From Xanthomarina sp. F1114 (GTDB lineage: Bacteria > Bacteroidota > Bacteroidia > Flavobacteriales > Flavobacteriaceae): a stretch of DNA of 61,557 nucleotides. Both the position numbers and the translations under genes were made by a program. The notes beneath the pieces were generated by a model. It saw nothing but the letters and a program-made list of their open reading frames with translations. It searched no databases and was not told the DNA's origin. The DNA lies in the NCBI RefSeq assembly GCF_026410255.1, contig NZ_JAPMLL010000017.1:1-61557 (forward strand). Reading direction: 5' to 3'. Shown here one piece after another: positions 44,001-53,591 of this stretch. Within the stretch, counting starts at the first letter, position 1; every line of letters starts with the position of its first letter.

Positions 44001-45245
44001 ATGAAATTACTAGATAAAATATACCAAGCCAGTGAGCGGATAAAAAACATTGCTGTACATACTCCATTAAAGATAAATGAAAACTTAAGCGAAGAATTTA
44101 CTGCTCAAATTTATTTGAAACGCGAAGATTTACAACCTGTTCGCTCCTACAAATTAAGGGGAGCTTATAATAAAATAGTATTACTTTCAGAGAAAGAAAA
44201 ATCAAAAGGTATAGTATGTGCAAGTGCAGGTAATCATGCCCAAGGAGTTGCATACGCTTGTAATAAACTAAACATCAAGGGGACAATATTTATGCCTGTT
44301 ACAACTCCTACACAAAAAATAAAGCAAGTAAATCTTTTTGGAAAGGATAAAGTAGAGGTTGTTTTAAAAGGTGACACCTTTGATGAAGCATCTGCAAAAG
44401 CTCATCAGTTTTGCAAAGAAGTTGGAGCTATTTTTATTCATCCTTTTGATGATGAAAAAGTAATTGCCGGACAAGGAACCATAGGATTAGAACTTTTAGA
44501 AGACAGCTCTATTCCTATTGACTATGTATTTGTACCTATCGGAGGAGGAGGGGTGGCAGCAGGAATAATTACTGTATTTAATAAATTGAGTCCAGAGACC
44601 AAAATTATCGGAGTGGAACCAGCTGGAGCGGCATCCATGAAAACTTCTTTGGAAAAAGGAGAAAATACTACGTTGGAGGAGATTGATAACTTTGTAGATG
44701 GTGCTGCCGTTGCCCGTGTGGGAGAACACACTTTTGAAATTTGTAAAAACGGTTTGGAAGATATTATTGTTGTTCCTGAGGGAAAAGTATGTACCACGAT
44801 ATTGCGAATGTATAATGAAGAGGCTATTGTTGTGGAACCAGCTGGGGCTTTAACGATTTCTGCACTTGATTTTTACAAGGATCAAATTAAGGGTAAAAAT
44901 GTGGTCTGCGTTGTAAGCGGAAGCAACAACGACATTACCCGGATGCAAGAAATAAAGGAGAGATCCTTACTCTACGAAGGTTTTAAACATTACTTTTTGG
45001 TGCAATTCCCTCAACGTCCCGGGGCAATAAAAGATTTTGTAAATGATATTTTAGGACCAAATGATGACATTGTATATTTTCAATATACTAAAAAAAACAA
45101 TCGAGAAAGTGGTCCAGCCATAGTGGGGATTGAGTTGAAGGATCCAAAAGATCTGTTAAGAATTGAGCAGCAACTAACCCTAAGAAAATTCATTTATCAA
45201 TATTTGAACGATAGTACGGATTTCTTTGTTATCCCAACTTCATAA
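44001..45245 (+). CDS. ilvA: Threonine ammonia-lyase (PLP-dependent)
   Basis: A 414-residue fold-II PLP enzyme. Lys51 in RSYKLRGAYNK is the Schiff-base lysine, SAGNHAQGVAYAC is the substrate loop and GGGG in PIGGGGVAAG binds the PLP phosphate. The C-terminal 80 residues (FPQRPGAIKDFV onward) form an ACT-like regulatory domain, shorter than the two-domain E. coli IlvA. It converts threonine to 2-oxobutanoate for isoleucine synthesis or catabolism. It is not with ilv genes here, which leans towards a catabolic or stress role. Confidence 0.92.
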   Translation: MKLLDKIYQASERIKNIAVHTPLKINENLSEEFTAQIYLKREDLQPVRSYKLRGAYNKIVLLSEKEKSKGIVCASAGNHAQGVAYACNKLNIKGTIFMPVTTPTQKIKQVNLFGKDKVEVVLKGDTFDEASAKAHQFCKEVGAIFIHPFDDEKVIAGQGTIGLELLEDSSIPIDYVFVPIGGGGVAAGIITVFNKLSPETKIIGVEPAGAASMKTSLEKGENTTLEEIDNFVDGAAVARVGEHTFEICKNGLEDIIVVPEGKVCTTILRMYNEEAIVVEPAGALTISALDFYKDQIKGKNVVCVVSGSNNDITRMQEIKERSLLYEGFKHYFLVQFPQRPGAIKDFVNDILGPNDDIVYFQYTKKNNRESGPAIVGIELKDPKDLLRIEQQLTLRKFIYQYLNDSTDFFVIPTS

Positions 45246-45484
45246 ATTAAATTATTTGCTTAAAAAAATGCTAATAATTCAATAAAAATATTTTGACTAA
45301 AAAATAGATATAAATGAGAATAATATTCGCATGAGGGTTTATCTAAAAGGCTCAATTGCCACAGATAAATATTGTTAGAAGTATAATTTCATAATGATTA
45401 GGAATCACAGTTAACCAACATCAGAGGTAAAGTATTTTGCAGTTCATTTTATTCTATTTTAATAATCATCTAAATAACACCAAA

Positions 45485-46732
45485 ATGAAAAAAAAGTTTT
45501 TTAACGCGAAAATTTATCGCAACGAAGATGCAACTGAATTGATTGTTGAAAATGGTAAAATTACACACATTGGTAAAAATTTACCAAAGTGTGATGACGA
45601 AATTGACTTAAACGGAAAGCTTATAATGGCACCTTATGTAGATCCACATTTACATTTAGACTATGTATATACTTTGTCTGAACTAGGGCAGGAAGGTGCT
45701 GGTTCTGGTACCTTGTTTGAAGCTATTGAGTTATGGCCACAATTTAAAAAAACACTAACAGTAGAAAGTGTAAAAAGATTAGCAATGAAAGGGATTAAAG
45801 ACGAAGTTTCCCAAGGTGTACAACACATTAGAACGCACGTAGATGTTACAGATCCAAATTTTACGGCTTTAAAAGCAATGCTGGAAATGAAACAAGATCT
45901 AAAAGATACGGTTGATATACAAATTGTGGCATTCCCACAAGAAGGTATGTATATGTATAAAGGTGGTGTAGAGTTAGTAGAAGAAGCCCTTAAAATGGGT
46001 GCAGACGTAGTAGGTGGCATACCGCATTACGAGCCAGCAAGAGAATATGGGGAAAAATCTGTACACGATATTGTTAGACTCGCGTTAAAATACGACAAGA
46101 TGATTGACGTACATTGTGATGAAACCGATGACCCACACTCTCGTTTTGTAGAATTGTTAAATGCAGAAGTGTATATGCAAGATTATGGAAGTAGAACAAC
46201 GGCAAGTCATACTTGTTCGTTTGGTTCGGCAGACGATTCTTATGCGTTTAGAATGTTAGACATTTTCCAAAAAACTAAAATGAACTTTATTGCCTGTCCT
46301 ACAGAAAACGCATATTTACAAGGGCGCCAAGATACATACCCTAAACGTAGAGGTTTAACAAGGGTGAAAGAGTTTATCGAGTACGGTATTAATGTAGCAT
46401 TTGCACAAGACTCTATTAACGATCCTTGGTATCCAATGGGTAATGGTAATATGATGAATATTTTAGATAACGGAATTCATTTAGCTCAAATTATGTCGGC
46501 AGATGATGTAAAAACAAACTTCGACCTAATCACTTATAATGGTGCACGTTGTTTAAATATTCAAGATACTTACGGTTTAGATGTTGGTAAAGCCGCAAAC
46601 TTTATTGTTTTAAATGAAAGTACAGTTTACGAAGCTATTCGTAAAAGAGTAGATGTATTGGCATCTGTGCGTAATGGTGAGTTTTTATTCCGTAAAAAAG
46701 AAGAAACTTTTGATGTTGCATTGAGTCTTTAA
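45485..46732 (+). CDS. CodA-like amidohydrolase (cytosine deaminase family)
   Basis: A 415-residue metal-dependent amidohydrolase. Metal ligands are visible as HLHLD (early), VHCDETDD (His), ASHTCS (His) and FAQDSINDPW (Asp), and the SGTLFEAIELW block is typical of CodA. It probably deaminates cytosine or a related N-heterocycle such as isoguanine or creatinine. The ATG at 45485 is chosen because an in-frame TTG at 45437 adds an unlikely leader. The 239-base gap before it shows no gene. Confidence 0.87.
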   Translation: MKKKFFNAKIYRNEDATELIVENGKITHIGKNLPKCDDEIDLNGKLIMAPYVDPHLHLDYVYTLSELGQEGAGSGTLFEAIELWPQFKKTLTVESVKRLAMKGIKDEVSQGVQHIRTHVDVTDPNFTALKAMLEMKQDLKDTVDIQIVAFPQEGMYMYKGGVELVEEALKMGADVVGGIPHYEPAREYGEKSVHDIVRLALKYDKMIDVHCDETDDPHSRFVELLNAEVYMQDYGSRTTASHTCSFGSADDSYAFRMLDIFQKTKMNFIACPTENAYLQGRQDTYPKRRGLTRVKEFIEYGINVAFAQDSINDPWYPMGNGNMMNILDNGIHLAQIMSADDVKTNFDLITYNGARCLNIQDTYGLDVGKAANFIVLNESTVYEAIRKRVDVLASVRNGEFLFRKKEETFDVALSL

Positions 46733-46787
46733 AGTGTTTTATTTCTAAAAGATTATCAATGCTCAGAAATTAATTTAAAAATTTTAT

Positions 46788-48008
46788 ATGAATAACTTAT
46801 CAGAATCAAACAAAGTCCTAGATATTTTTAAACCCACAAAGCTTGGACCTATAACATTACCAAATGGTATTATAAAAGCAGCAACAAGTGAAGGTAGAAG
46901 CCCCGAAGGAAAAGTAACACAAGCTCTCATTGATTTTCACCGTGGTTTCATCGAAGGTGGAACTGGCATGACTACTTTAGCGTATTGTGCCATATCTTCT
47001 GAAGGTTTTGCAGCGCCTGGAGAAATTTTAATGATTCGTGAAAACATTCCCGGTCTTCAGAAATTTACCCAGGCAATGCATGATGCAGGTGGTATGGTTT
47101 CTGCACAACTTGGTCACGCGGGGCCGGTTGCACACAAAAGTATTACCGGCGTACAGCCCATAGCACCTTCCCGGTTTAGAAATCCGACAAGTTTTCAACT
47201 TTGTCGGGAAGTTACTAAAGAAGAAATCTCGAAACTTATTACGCAATTTGCTGATGCTGCAGAGGTGGCCGCCGATGCTGGATTTGATGCCATAGAACTT
47301 CACTTTGGTCACTTATATATTGTCTCTGCATTTTTTAGTCCATGGATTAACAAACGAAAAGATGAATATGGAGGATCTATTGAAAACCGAACCCGATTTG
47401 CAAAAGAAATCCTACTTGCTGTAAAAGAACGCATTAAAGATCGAGTTGCAATTATTGTTAAAATCTCAATGGATGATGGTATTAGGGGTTCTATCTGGCT
47501 TGATGAAGCAACAGAAACTGTAAAAATTCTTGATGAGACAAAAGCTGTTGATGCTTTTGAGTTAACCATGGGATCATCCGTATATAAACAAATGTACCTT
47601 TTCCGCGGAGATACGGATATTGATGGTATGGCAGCAACGCAAAAAGGTATATTCAAGTTAGGCGTAAAACTATTCGGAAAAAAAATGCTGGGTGAGTATC
47701 CCTACGAAGATTTATACATGTTAGAGTCAGCCAGACAATTTCAACCGATTGTGAAAAATGCACAAATAATTTTACTCGGTGGGATTAATGACTATTCACA
47801 TCTGCAAATAGCCATGGAACATGACTTTTCTTTTGTGGCATTGGGAAGAGCACTCTTACGCGAGCCGGATTTAGTAAATAAACTAAAAGATAAATCACAA
47901 ATTGAGGGAAGATGTATTCATTGTAATAAATGCATGTTTACCGTTTACACAACCACCAATTGTGTGTTTACAAAAGAATATGCAACTTCCTCTAAATCTG
48001 TGATATAA
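46788..48008 (+). CDS. OYE-family NADH:flavin oxidoreductase with C-terminal Cys cluster
   Basis: A 406-residue Old Yellow Enzyme-type TIM barrel: GVQPIAPS, ELHFGHLYIVSAFFSPWIN (the usual H-x-A-H is changed to HFGHLY), DEYGGSIENRTRF and the phosphate loop VALGRALLREPDLV. Unlike simple OYEs it ends with CIHCNKC...C (Cys376, 379, 382 and 392), the kind of Cys cluster that holds a [4Fe-4S] in 2,4-dienoyl-CoA reductase-type enzymes, but the FAD/NADPH domain that normally follows is absent. It may take electrons from a ferredoxin or separate reductase. Confidence 0.88.
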   Translation: MNNLSESNKVLDIFKPTKLGPITLPNGIIKAATSEGRSPEGKVTQALIDFHRGFIEGGTGMTTLAYCAISSEGFAAPGEILMIRENIPGLQKFTQAMHDAGGMVSAQLGHAGPVAHKSITGVQPIAPSRFRNPTSFQLCREVTKEEISKLITQFADAAEVAADAGFDAIELHFGHLYIVSAFFSPWINKRKDEYGGSIENRTRFAKEILLAVKERIKDRVAIIVKISMDDGIRGSIWLDEATETVKILDETKAVDAFELTMGSSVYKQMYLFRGDTDIDGMAATQKGIFKLGVKLFGKKMLGEYPYEDLYMLESARQFQPIVKNAQIILLGGINDYSHLQIAMEHDFSFVALGRALLREPDLVNKLKDKSQIEGRCIHCNKCMFTVYTTTNCVFTKEYATSSKSVI

Positions 48009-48136
48009 AAACTAAATGGAAGATTGTTGCCGAGGTCTCACTAATTGTTATTCAAAAAAATAAAAGGCTATGATGTTCCTCTGAAGCTTTTATTAATACT
48101 TTTTGATAATAATTATTAATAATAAGTAAAAATACT

Positions 48137-48868
48137 ATGGATGGATTTGTACATATTACCGAATATGCTCTACGTATTGGCACTGCCGTTTTGTTGGGTG
48201 GCATAATTGGATTTGAGAGACAGTGGCGACAAAAAGATGCCGGATTGCGAACCAATACTCTAGTTGCAATTGGTGCAGCATCATTTGTACTACTTTCAAT
48301 AGACCTCTATAATATTTCTGGTGGAGATCCAGGTAGAATTACGGCACAAATAGTTACAGGTATCGGTTTTATTGGTGCTGGAGTTATAATGAAAGACGGA
48401 TTTGCAGTCAGAGGACTAAATACAGCGGCGACCATTTGGTGTTCTGCAGCAGTTGGTGCTTTAGTGGGTATGGGCTTTTTTCTTGAAGCTTTGATTACTA
48501 CTACAGCAGTTGTTATATCACATTTAATTCTAAGACCAGTAAGTATTAGATTATCAAAACTATCATTATATAGTAAAAAGGAAGTTAAAGAAACTTTTTA
48601 CCAGGTTTCTATCAAATGCCCTTTAAACATAGAATCTAATGTTCGACTTTGGTTATTAAATCACATTGATGCCAACAATCAACTATTAGTACGTTCCATT
48701 ACTAGAAACGTTTTTGAATCAAATTTAAAAGACGTAGAAATTAAGGTAGAAGTTGCAACCATAGGTGAGCAGGAAGATTTGTTAGAAAACTTGGTTACTA
48801 ACCTGATAATAAAACAGGAAGTAAGTCATGCAGGTTGGAAGTTGGTAGGTCAAGAGACTGAGTTTTAG
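48137..48868 (+). CDS. MgtC/SapB family membrane protein
   Basis: A 243-residue protein with about four membrane segments in the first 130 residues and the MgtC signatures GGIIGFERQWRQKDAGLRTNTLV (core GFERQ and GLRTN) and GIGFIGAGVIM. The C-terminal 100 residues are an ACT-like soluble domain. MgtC proteins aid growth at low Mg2+ and modulate ATP synthase. Probably with the following MFS gene. Confidence 0.93.
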   Translation: MDGFVHITEYALRIGTAVLLGGIIGFERQWRQKDAGLRTNTLVAIGAASFVLLSIDLYNISGGDPGRITAQIVTGIGFIGAGVIMKDGFAVRGLNTAATIWCSAAVGALVGMGFFLEALITTTAVVISHLILRPVSIRLSKLSLYSKKEVKETFYQVSIKCPLNIESNVRLWLLNHIDANNQLLVRSITRNVFESNLKDVEIKVEVATIGEQEDLLENLVTNLIIKQEVSHAGWKLVGQETEF

Positions 48869-48926
48869 ATGTTCGCTTTAGTAAGATTATCAAATGATTG
48901 AGTGTAACACACAAAAAATTAAAATT

Positions 48927-50099
48927 ATGAGCACAATAAATTTAAAGCGTCAAACCAAAAGTGCTTTTCCATGGCTTATAATGATTTTAATGTCGTCCGT
49001 GACTTTTGTTGGAATATTGTCGGAGCTAATGCCTTCGGGTGTGCTACCATTAATGATGGAAGATTTAAGTATTAGCGAAGTACAAACAGGAAATTTAGTA
49101 GGTTACTACGCCATAGCTTCAGCTATTTTTGCAATCCCGCTTATTTCAATGACGCTGCAATATAACCGGAAATATCTGTTGCTTATCTTGCTTGGTGGCT
49201 TCGCTATTTCAAATATTATTGCTGGTCTTGTACACGATTATACGATTATTATTGTTTTAAGAATAATTGGTGGCATTTGTGCTGGTGTCATGTGGCCAAT
49301 GATTGCAGCTTATGGCATGCGATTAGTAGATGAAAAGGATCACGGAAAAGCCATAGCTGTAATTATGGCAGGGACAACTTTAGGTATTAGTATTGGTATG
49401 CCAATAATGACTTCTATTGGAAATGATTACGGCTGGAGAACAGAATTCATTGGGCTTGGAGGATTTATTATTCTAATAGGTATAGTCAGTTTCTTTGCAT
49501 TACCATCCACACCGGGAGAAAAATTGACAAAAAGCTCATCTCCATTTGCACTGTTAAAAATACCGGCAGTTTTAATTGTCCTTCTGCTAACATTACTTGG
49601 CGTAATTGCGCATTATGGTGTATATGTATATATAACAAGTCTTGTAGATGAAATTCAGTTGGCTGGAGGTGTCGAAAGTGCCTTATTGTTTTTTGGAATA
49701 GGTTCTTTAATTTCAGTGTTATTAGCCATAAAATTTACAGATAAATATTTGAGAGTGCTGACAATATTGATGTTTGTCTTGCTCATTATTTCTATGGGTA
49801 TTTTTCTACTTTATGGTGGCACAAAAGGGATTGGGCATTTAGCCTTCTTTTTATGGGGAGTTTCATTTGGTCCATTGGTGACCTTACTGCAAGCTGCTGT
49901 GAGCAGACAGGTAGAAACTGCAAAAGATGTGGCCACATCTGTTCAGTCTTCGGTATTTAACTTATCCATAATGATTGCATCTTCGGTGGCAGGTATGTTA
50001 CTTGGAATGTATTCGCCTATGAGTTTGGTTTATTTTGCTATTGCGTTGTCCATTCCAGGGATGATCATTGCCCTTTTCTCGAAAAAGACTTTAGGTTAA
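48927..50099 (+). CDS. MFS transporter (AraJ/NepI-type)
   Basis: A 390-residue carrier with 12 hydrophobic segments; SELMPSGVLPLMMEDLSISEVQTG is the start of TM1 and loop (core MPSGVLP), and RIIGGICAGVMWPMIAAYGMRLV lies in TM4. These features match the DHA1 efflux group of sugar- or nucleoside-exporting AraJ/NepI proteins. I start at ATG 48927; an in-frame ATG at 48894 gives 11 extra residues. Substrate unknown. Confidence 0.88.
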   Translation: MSTINLKRQTKSAFPWLIMILMSSVTFVGILSELMPSGVLPLMMEDLSISEVQTGNLVGYYAIASAIFAIPLISMTLQYNRKYLLLILLGGFAISNIIAGLVHDYTIIIVLRIIGGICAGVMWPMIAAYGMRLVDEKDHGKAIAVIMAGTTLGISIGMPIMTSIGNDYGWRTEFIGLGGFIILIGIVSFFALPSTPGEKLTKSSSPFALLKIPAVLIVLLLTLLGVIAHYGVYVYITSLVDEIQLAGGVESALLFFGIGSLISVLLAIKFTDKYLRVLTILMFVLLIISMGIFLLYGGTKGIGHLAFFLWGVSFGPLVTLLQAAVSRQVETAKDVATSVQSSVFNLSIMIASSVAGMLLGMYSPMSLVYFAIALSIPGMIIALFSKKTLG

Positions 50100-50267
50100 A
50101 GTACTTGTGTTTCGGTAGTTAAAAGCCTAAATATTACTTAAAGTAGTAGGTTAATTGTTAGTCGTTTATTATCTTTAGAATTAACCAGTTAGGATTAAAA
50201 TAGCTACCTTTTAAAGTGGCTTTATATTACAAATAATAATTTATATAACCATAAAAAACATAAAACT

Positions 50268-51428
50268 ATGCCCTTAATAACTAAAAAAGAAATAGCAGAA
50301 TTGCACGAGATAAATCAGGATAATTGCATTTCAATTTTTATCCCAACACATAGAGGAGGAAAAAAAGTCATACAAGAAGAGGATACACTATCATTAAAAA
50401 ACCAATTGAAAGATGTAAAACTAAAGTTAGATAAAAAAGGGCTTAATGGCGATGCAATTAATAAATTGACAAAACCTGTACAGGATTTAATTGATGATTC
50501 TTCTTTTTGGCGCGAGCAATCAGATGGTCTTGCTATCTTCTTAGCAGATGGTTATCTAAAAGTTTATACAATCCCTGTATATTTCATGGAATTTAATTAT
50601 GTGTCAAATTCATTTTACTTAAAACCTTTAATGCCAATGTTTGTTGGCGATGGAGACTTTTATCTTCTATCACTTGAAAGACGAAACGTAAAACTTTACG
50701 ATTGTACACAACACAGTTTCACCGAAATAGTTATTGATGATTTAATACCAGAAAGTAAGCGAGATCGCGTAGGTTTTGATTTTGAAGAAAAGAATTTGCA
50801 ATTTAGATCAGGTGGTACTGGTCAAGCAGGTCAGGCTATGTATCATGGTCAGGAGGCTGCTACAGGAGCAAGAAAAAACGAAATAAAAAAATATTTAAGA
50901 GCTATTAACGATGGGATTGCACCTCTTCTTAGAGATGAAAGTAAGCCTATGTTAGTTGCAGCACAAGACCCTATATTTGACATCTATAAAGAGGTAAACA
51001 CCTATGCCAGTCTTAAGGAAGGTAACATTACAACCGATTTTAGCAATACAGATATTTTTGAAATTCATGAGTTAGCTTGGGAGAAAATAGCTCCATTATT
51101 CGATCAAAAAAGAAAAGATAAAATTGCGCAATTCCTTTCAGAACAAGGCACAGGTAAAACAGCTATCGGGATAGATAAAATAATACCAGCAGCTATAAAT
51201 GGAAAAATAGACACCTTATTCTGCGAGAACAAAGCTGATATCTTTGGAGATTTCACAAAAGAAAACAGTGTTATTACGGTAACCCAAAGTGAAGAAAATA
51301 ATAATACCATTTCATTATTGAATGTTGCTGTTATAAAAACATTTTTAAATGGTGGCGATGTATATTTAATAGATAAAGAAGACATGCCAAATAAGAATTC
51401 AAGAGCAAACGCATTGTTTCGATTTTAA
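50268..51428 (+). CDS. baeRF-like protein (bacterial archaeo-eukaryotic release factor family)
   Basis: A 386-residue cytosolic protein with three-domain eRF1-like organisation. The N-terminal part contains SIFIPTHRGGKK, and the middle domain begins around FYLLSLERRNVKLYDC. A loop SGGTGQAGQ (181-189) sits where eRF1 has GGQ, followed by MYHGQEAATGARKNEIKKYLRAI. baeRF proteins are predicted to act on stalled or hibernating ribosomes. Nearby HPF-like and stress genes fit this. The function is not experimentally known. Confidence 0.7.
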   Translation: MPLITKKEIAELHEINQDNCISIFIPTHRGGKKVIQEEDTLSLKNQLKDVKLKLDKKGLNGDAINKLTKPVQDLIDDSSFWREQSDGLAIFLADGYLKVYTIPVYFMEFNYVSNSFYLKPLMPMFVGDGDFYLLSLERRNVKLYDCTQHSFTEIVIDDLIPESKRDRVGFDFEEKNLQFRSGGTGQAGQAMYHGQEAATGARKNEIKKYLRAINDGIAPLLRDESKPMLVAAQDPIFDIYKEVNTYASLKEGNITTDFSNTDIFEIHELAWEKIAPLFDQKRKDKIAQFLSEQGTGKTAIGIDKIIPAAINGKIDTLFCENKADIFGDFTKENSVITVTQSEENNNTISLLNVAVIKTFLNGGDVYLIDKEDMPNKNSRANALFRF

Positions 51429-51510
51429 ATTCTGAAGGCTATCTTACCAAGACATGTATTCAGTTTATGCATGAGAACAAATTATAAATTAAACTTAAAA
51501 TATAAATACA

Positions 51511-52080
51511 ATGAAAAAAATAATCACATTAATTCCAATAGTGTTTCTTTCAGTAAGCACTTTTTCACAAACCCAATGGAAGGTCGATCCTTATCACTCG
51601 TCCTTAAATTTCAACATATCCCATTCGGGAATTAGTATGGTTAACGGTAAATTTTTGGATTATTCTGGTAGCTTAACTACAAATGGAGAGGCTCTCAATA
51701 ACGCCAATTTCGATTTTATCGTTAAAATAGAAAGTATTAATACCAATGTAGAAGATAGAGACAATCATTTACGAAGTGCCGATTTTTTTGATGCAAAGAA
51801 ATATCCGGAAATGACCTTCAAAAGCACAAATATTTCATCTACCGAAAATCCAAATCAATACAAACTGCATGGGCAATTAACCATTAAAGATGTAACAAAG
51901 GAGGTGGTTTTTGATGTAAGTTATGGTGGTAAAGCAAAAAGTCAACAAGGCGAAAAATTAGGTATGAAAGCAGAAACAACTATCAATAGATTTGATTATA
52001 ATATAGACTATGATCCAACTGCGGCTGGTATAGGAAAAGAGATTAACATTGTAGTTCACTTGCAATTTGCTAAACAATAA
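51511..52080 (+). CDS. YceI-family protein, secreted form
   Basis: A 189-residue YceI protein with a Sec signal (cut near STFSQ, residue 20), then QWKVDPYHSSLNFNISHSG, EDRDNHLRSADFFDAKKYPEM and LTIKDVTKEVVFDV. It probably binds isoprenoid quinone or polyprenoid lipids in the periplasm. It is a paralogue of the cytosolic copy at 40082-40600, an inside/outside pair. The NTF2-like gene starts 10 bases later. Confidence 0.93.
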   Translation: MKKIITLIPIVFLSVSTFSQTQWKVDPYHSSLNFNISHSGISMVNGKFLDYSGSLTTNGEALNNANFDFIVKIESINTNVEDRDNHLRSADFFDAKKYPEMTFKSTNISSTENPNQYKLHGQLTIKDVTKEVVFDVSYGGKAKSQQGEKLGMKAETTINRFDYNIDYDPTAAGIGKEINIVVHLQFAKQ

Positions 52081-52090
52081 TAAAAACAAT

Positions 52091-52474
52091 ATGAAAAACG
52101 CAGCAAAAAAAGTAGTAGAAAAAATGTTTTCAGCTTTTAGCAGTGGGGATGCAGATAAATTTGTAGCAACAGTTTCAGACGATACGGTTTGGATTTATCA
52201 CGGCACTCAAATAATCCCTAAAGGACGTTTTGAAAAAAAGGAAGGTGTACGTGCTTTTTATAATAATATTATGGAAAGAACCGAAATTATCAACTTCGAG
52301 CCACTACAATATATTGTTGAAGATAATATGGTTGTGGTAATAGGTAGAGAACATCAAAAAGTAAAACGTTCTGGACGAGAGCTAAAACAAGACTGGGTGC
52401 AGATCTATACGGTAGAAAATGGTTTAATTGCAAAAATGGAAGAATTTGCTTCTTCTGAAGAAGTTAAAAAATAA
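52091..52474 (+). CDS. SnoaL/NTF2-like fold protein
   Basis: A 127-residue cone-shaped NTF2-like domain: an initial helix KVVEKMFSAFSSGDADKF, the VSDDTVWIYHG strand and the final WVQIYTVENGLIAKMEEF strand-helix. Such proteins are small-ligand isomerases or binders. ATG 52091 follows the YceI stop by 10 bases; an upstream TTG lies inside the YceI gene. Substrate unknown. Confidence 0.85.
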   Translation: MKNAAKKVVEKMFSAFSSGDADKFVATVSDDTVWIYHGTQIIPKGRFEKKEGVRAFYNNIMERTEIINFEPLQYIVEDNMVVVIGREHQKVKRSGRELKQDWVQIYTVENGLIAKMEEFASSEEVKK

Positions 52475-52599
52475 ACCATATTACAACCAAATTTAAAATT
52501 GTAAAGCTTACAAAAACTAAGGTTTTAGCCTATAGCTTTATCACATTTGTAAATCGATTTAATCGATACAATTTCTATGTGTTTAGGGGTAATATTTTG

Positions 52600-52617
52600 T
52601 ATCTTAAGCGTAAGATA
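52600..52617. promoter_or_regulatory. Perfect inverted repeat TATCTTA-N4-TAAGATA, candidate operator
   Basis: TATCTTAAGCGTAAGATA has 7-bp perfect arms and lies 38 bases before the FrnE-type gene, overlapping its likely promoter (TATTTTG just upstream). Its form matches operators of dimeric redox/MarR/HxlR-type repressors. Two ATCGAT sites (52553 and 52562) lie 40 bases further upstream. Confidence 0.5.
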
Positions 52618-52655
52618 TAAACTGTGGAAGTATCCACTTATTAAATATAAAGACG

Positions 52656-53588
52656 ATGGAAAACAAGAACAATCCGCTTTTATGCGATATAGAAACAGGA
52701 ATGTGCGAAACTACAGATGAAAACTCAAACACAGCTTCTAAAACTAATCAGCAGTCCACAGAGAAATCTGTCAAGCTCATTTATTATACAGATCCTATTT
52801 GTTCATCCTGTTGGGGAATTGAACCACAACTGCGTAAGTTGAAATTGGAATATGGTAAGGCTATAGAAATCGACTATAGAATGGGAGGTTTATTACCAGA
52901 TTGGAATTATAATAGTGGTGGTATAAGTGGTCCTGCAGACGTTGCAAGTCATTGGGATGAAGTTAGTGTACATTATGATATGCCAATAGATGGAGACCTT
53001 TGGCTAGAAGACCCAATGGATTCTTCTTACCCATCATCTATTGCATTTAAAGCTGCCCAACTTCAAGATCGTGAGAAGGCCGTTTTATATATGCGCGAAA
53101 TGAGAGAAATGATGTTTTTGAAAAAGAAAAACATGGCTAAATGGGAAAATTTGGCTATTGCAGCTGAAAACGTAGGTTTAGACGTGACGCAATTGAAAAG
53201 CGATTTTGAAGGCAAAGCAAAAGCAATGTTTGAAGACGATTTAAAATTAGGAAGAGAATTAGGAGTAAGAGGCTTTCCAACAATATTTTTCATTGATAAT
53301 GCAGGCAATCAAGAAACCGTATATGGCACCAGACCTTATGCCTTTTATGAAATGGCAATTCTAAAGCTGAATCCGAATGCAACAAAAAGCGAATACAGTA
53401 AAAATTGGGAATCACTCTTCTCCATTTACCCTTCACTCACGGCAAAAGAATATTCTGAACTTTCTGGAACACCTAGGTCGGAAAGTGAGGTGGTATTAAA
53501 TGAACTTGCTAATACAGGAAGTTTGGAGAAACTCTCAACTAAAAATGGGGCTATTTGGACCCTTGTCAATAAAATGAATAACCATTAA
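52656..53588 (+). CDS. FrnE-like DsbA-family oxidoreductase
   Basis: A 310-residue cytosolic DsbA-fold protein: YYTDPICSSCWG holds the CxxC pair Cys49/Cys52, and GVRGFPTIFF supplies the cis-Pro loop (about 199-208). The N-terminal 40 residues, with LLCDIETGMCETT, carry two further Cys. The C-terminal tail is about 100 residues. FrnE/SpxH-type proteins are thiol-disulfide enzymes in oxidative stress, and some act as ClpXP adaptors. A symmetric operator precedes the gene. Confidence 0.87.
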   Translation: MENKNNPLLCDIETGMCETTDENSNTASKTNQQSTEKSVKLIYYTDPICSSCWGIEPQLRKLKLEYGKAIEIDYRMGGLLPDWNYNSGGISGPADVASHWDEVSVHYDMPIDGDLWLEDPMDSSYPSSIAFKAAQLQDREKAVLYMREMREMMFLKKKNMAKWENLAIAAENVGLDVTQLKSDFEGKAKAMFEDDLKLGRELGVRGFPTIFFIDNAGNQETVYGTRPYAFYEMAILKLNPNATKSEYSKNWESLFSIYPSLTAKEYSELSGTPRSESEVVLNELANTGSLEKLSTKNGAIWTLVNKMNNH

Positions 53589-53591
53589 ATT

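Noticed and set aside
45661-46020. 119-codon minus-strand ORF
   Set aside because: Antisense shadow of the CodA-like gene, whose motifs are unambiguous.
47309-47656. 115-codon minus-strand ORF
   Set aside because: Antisense to the OYE-family gene.
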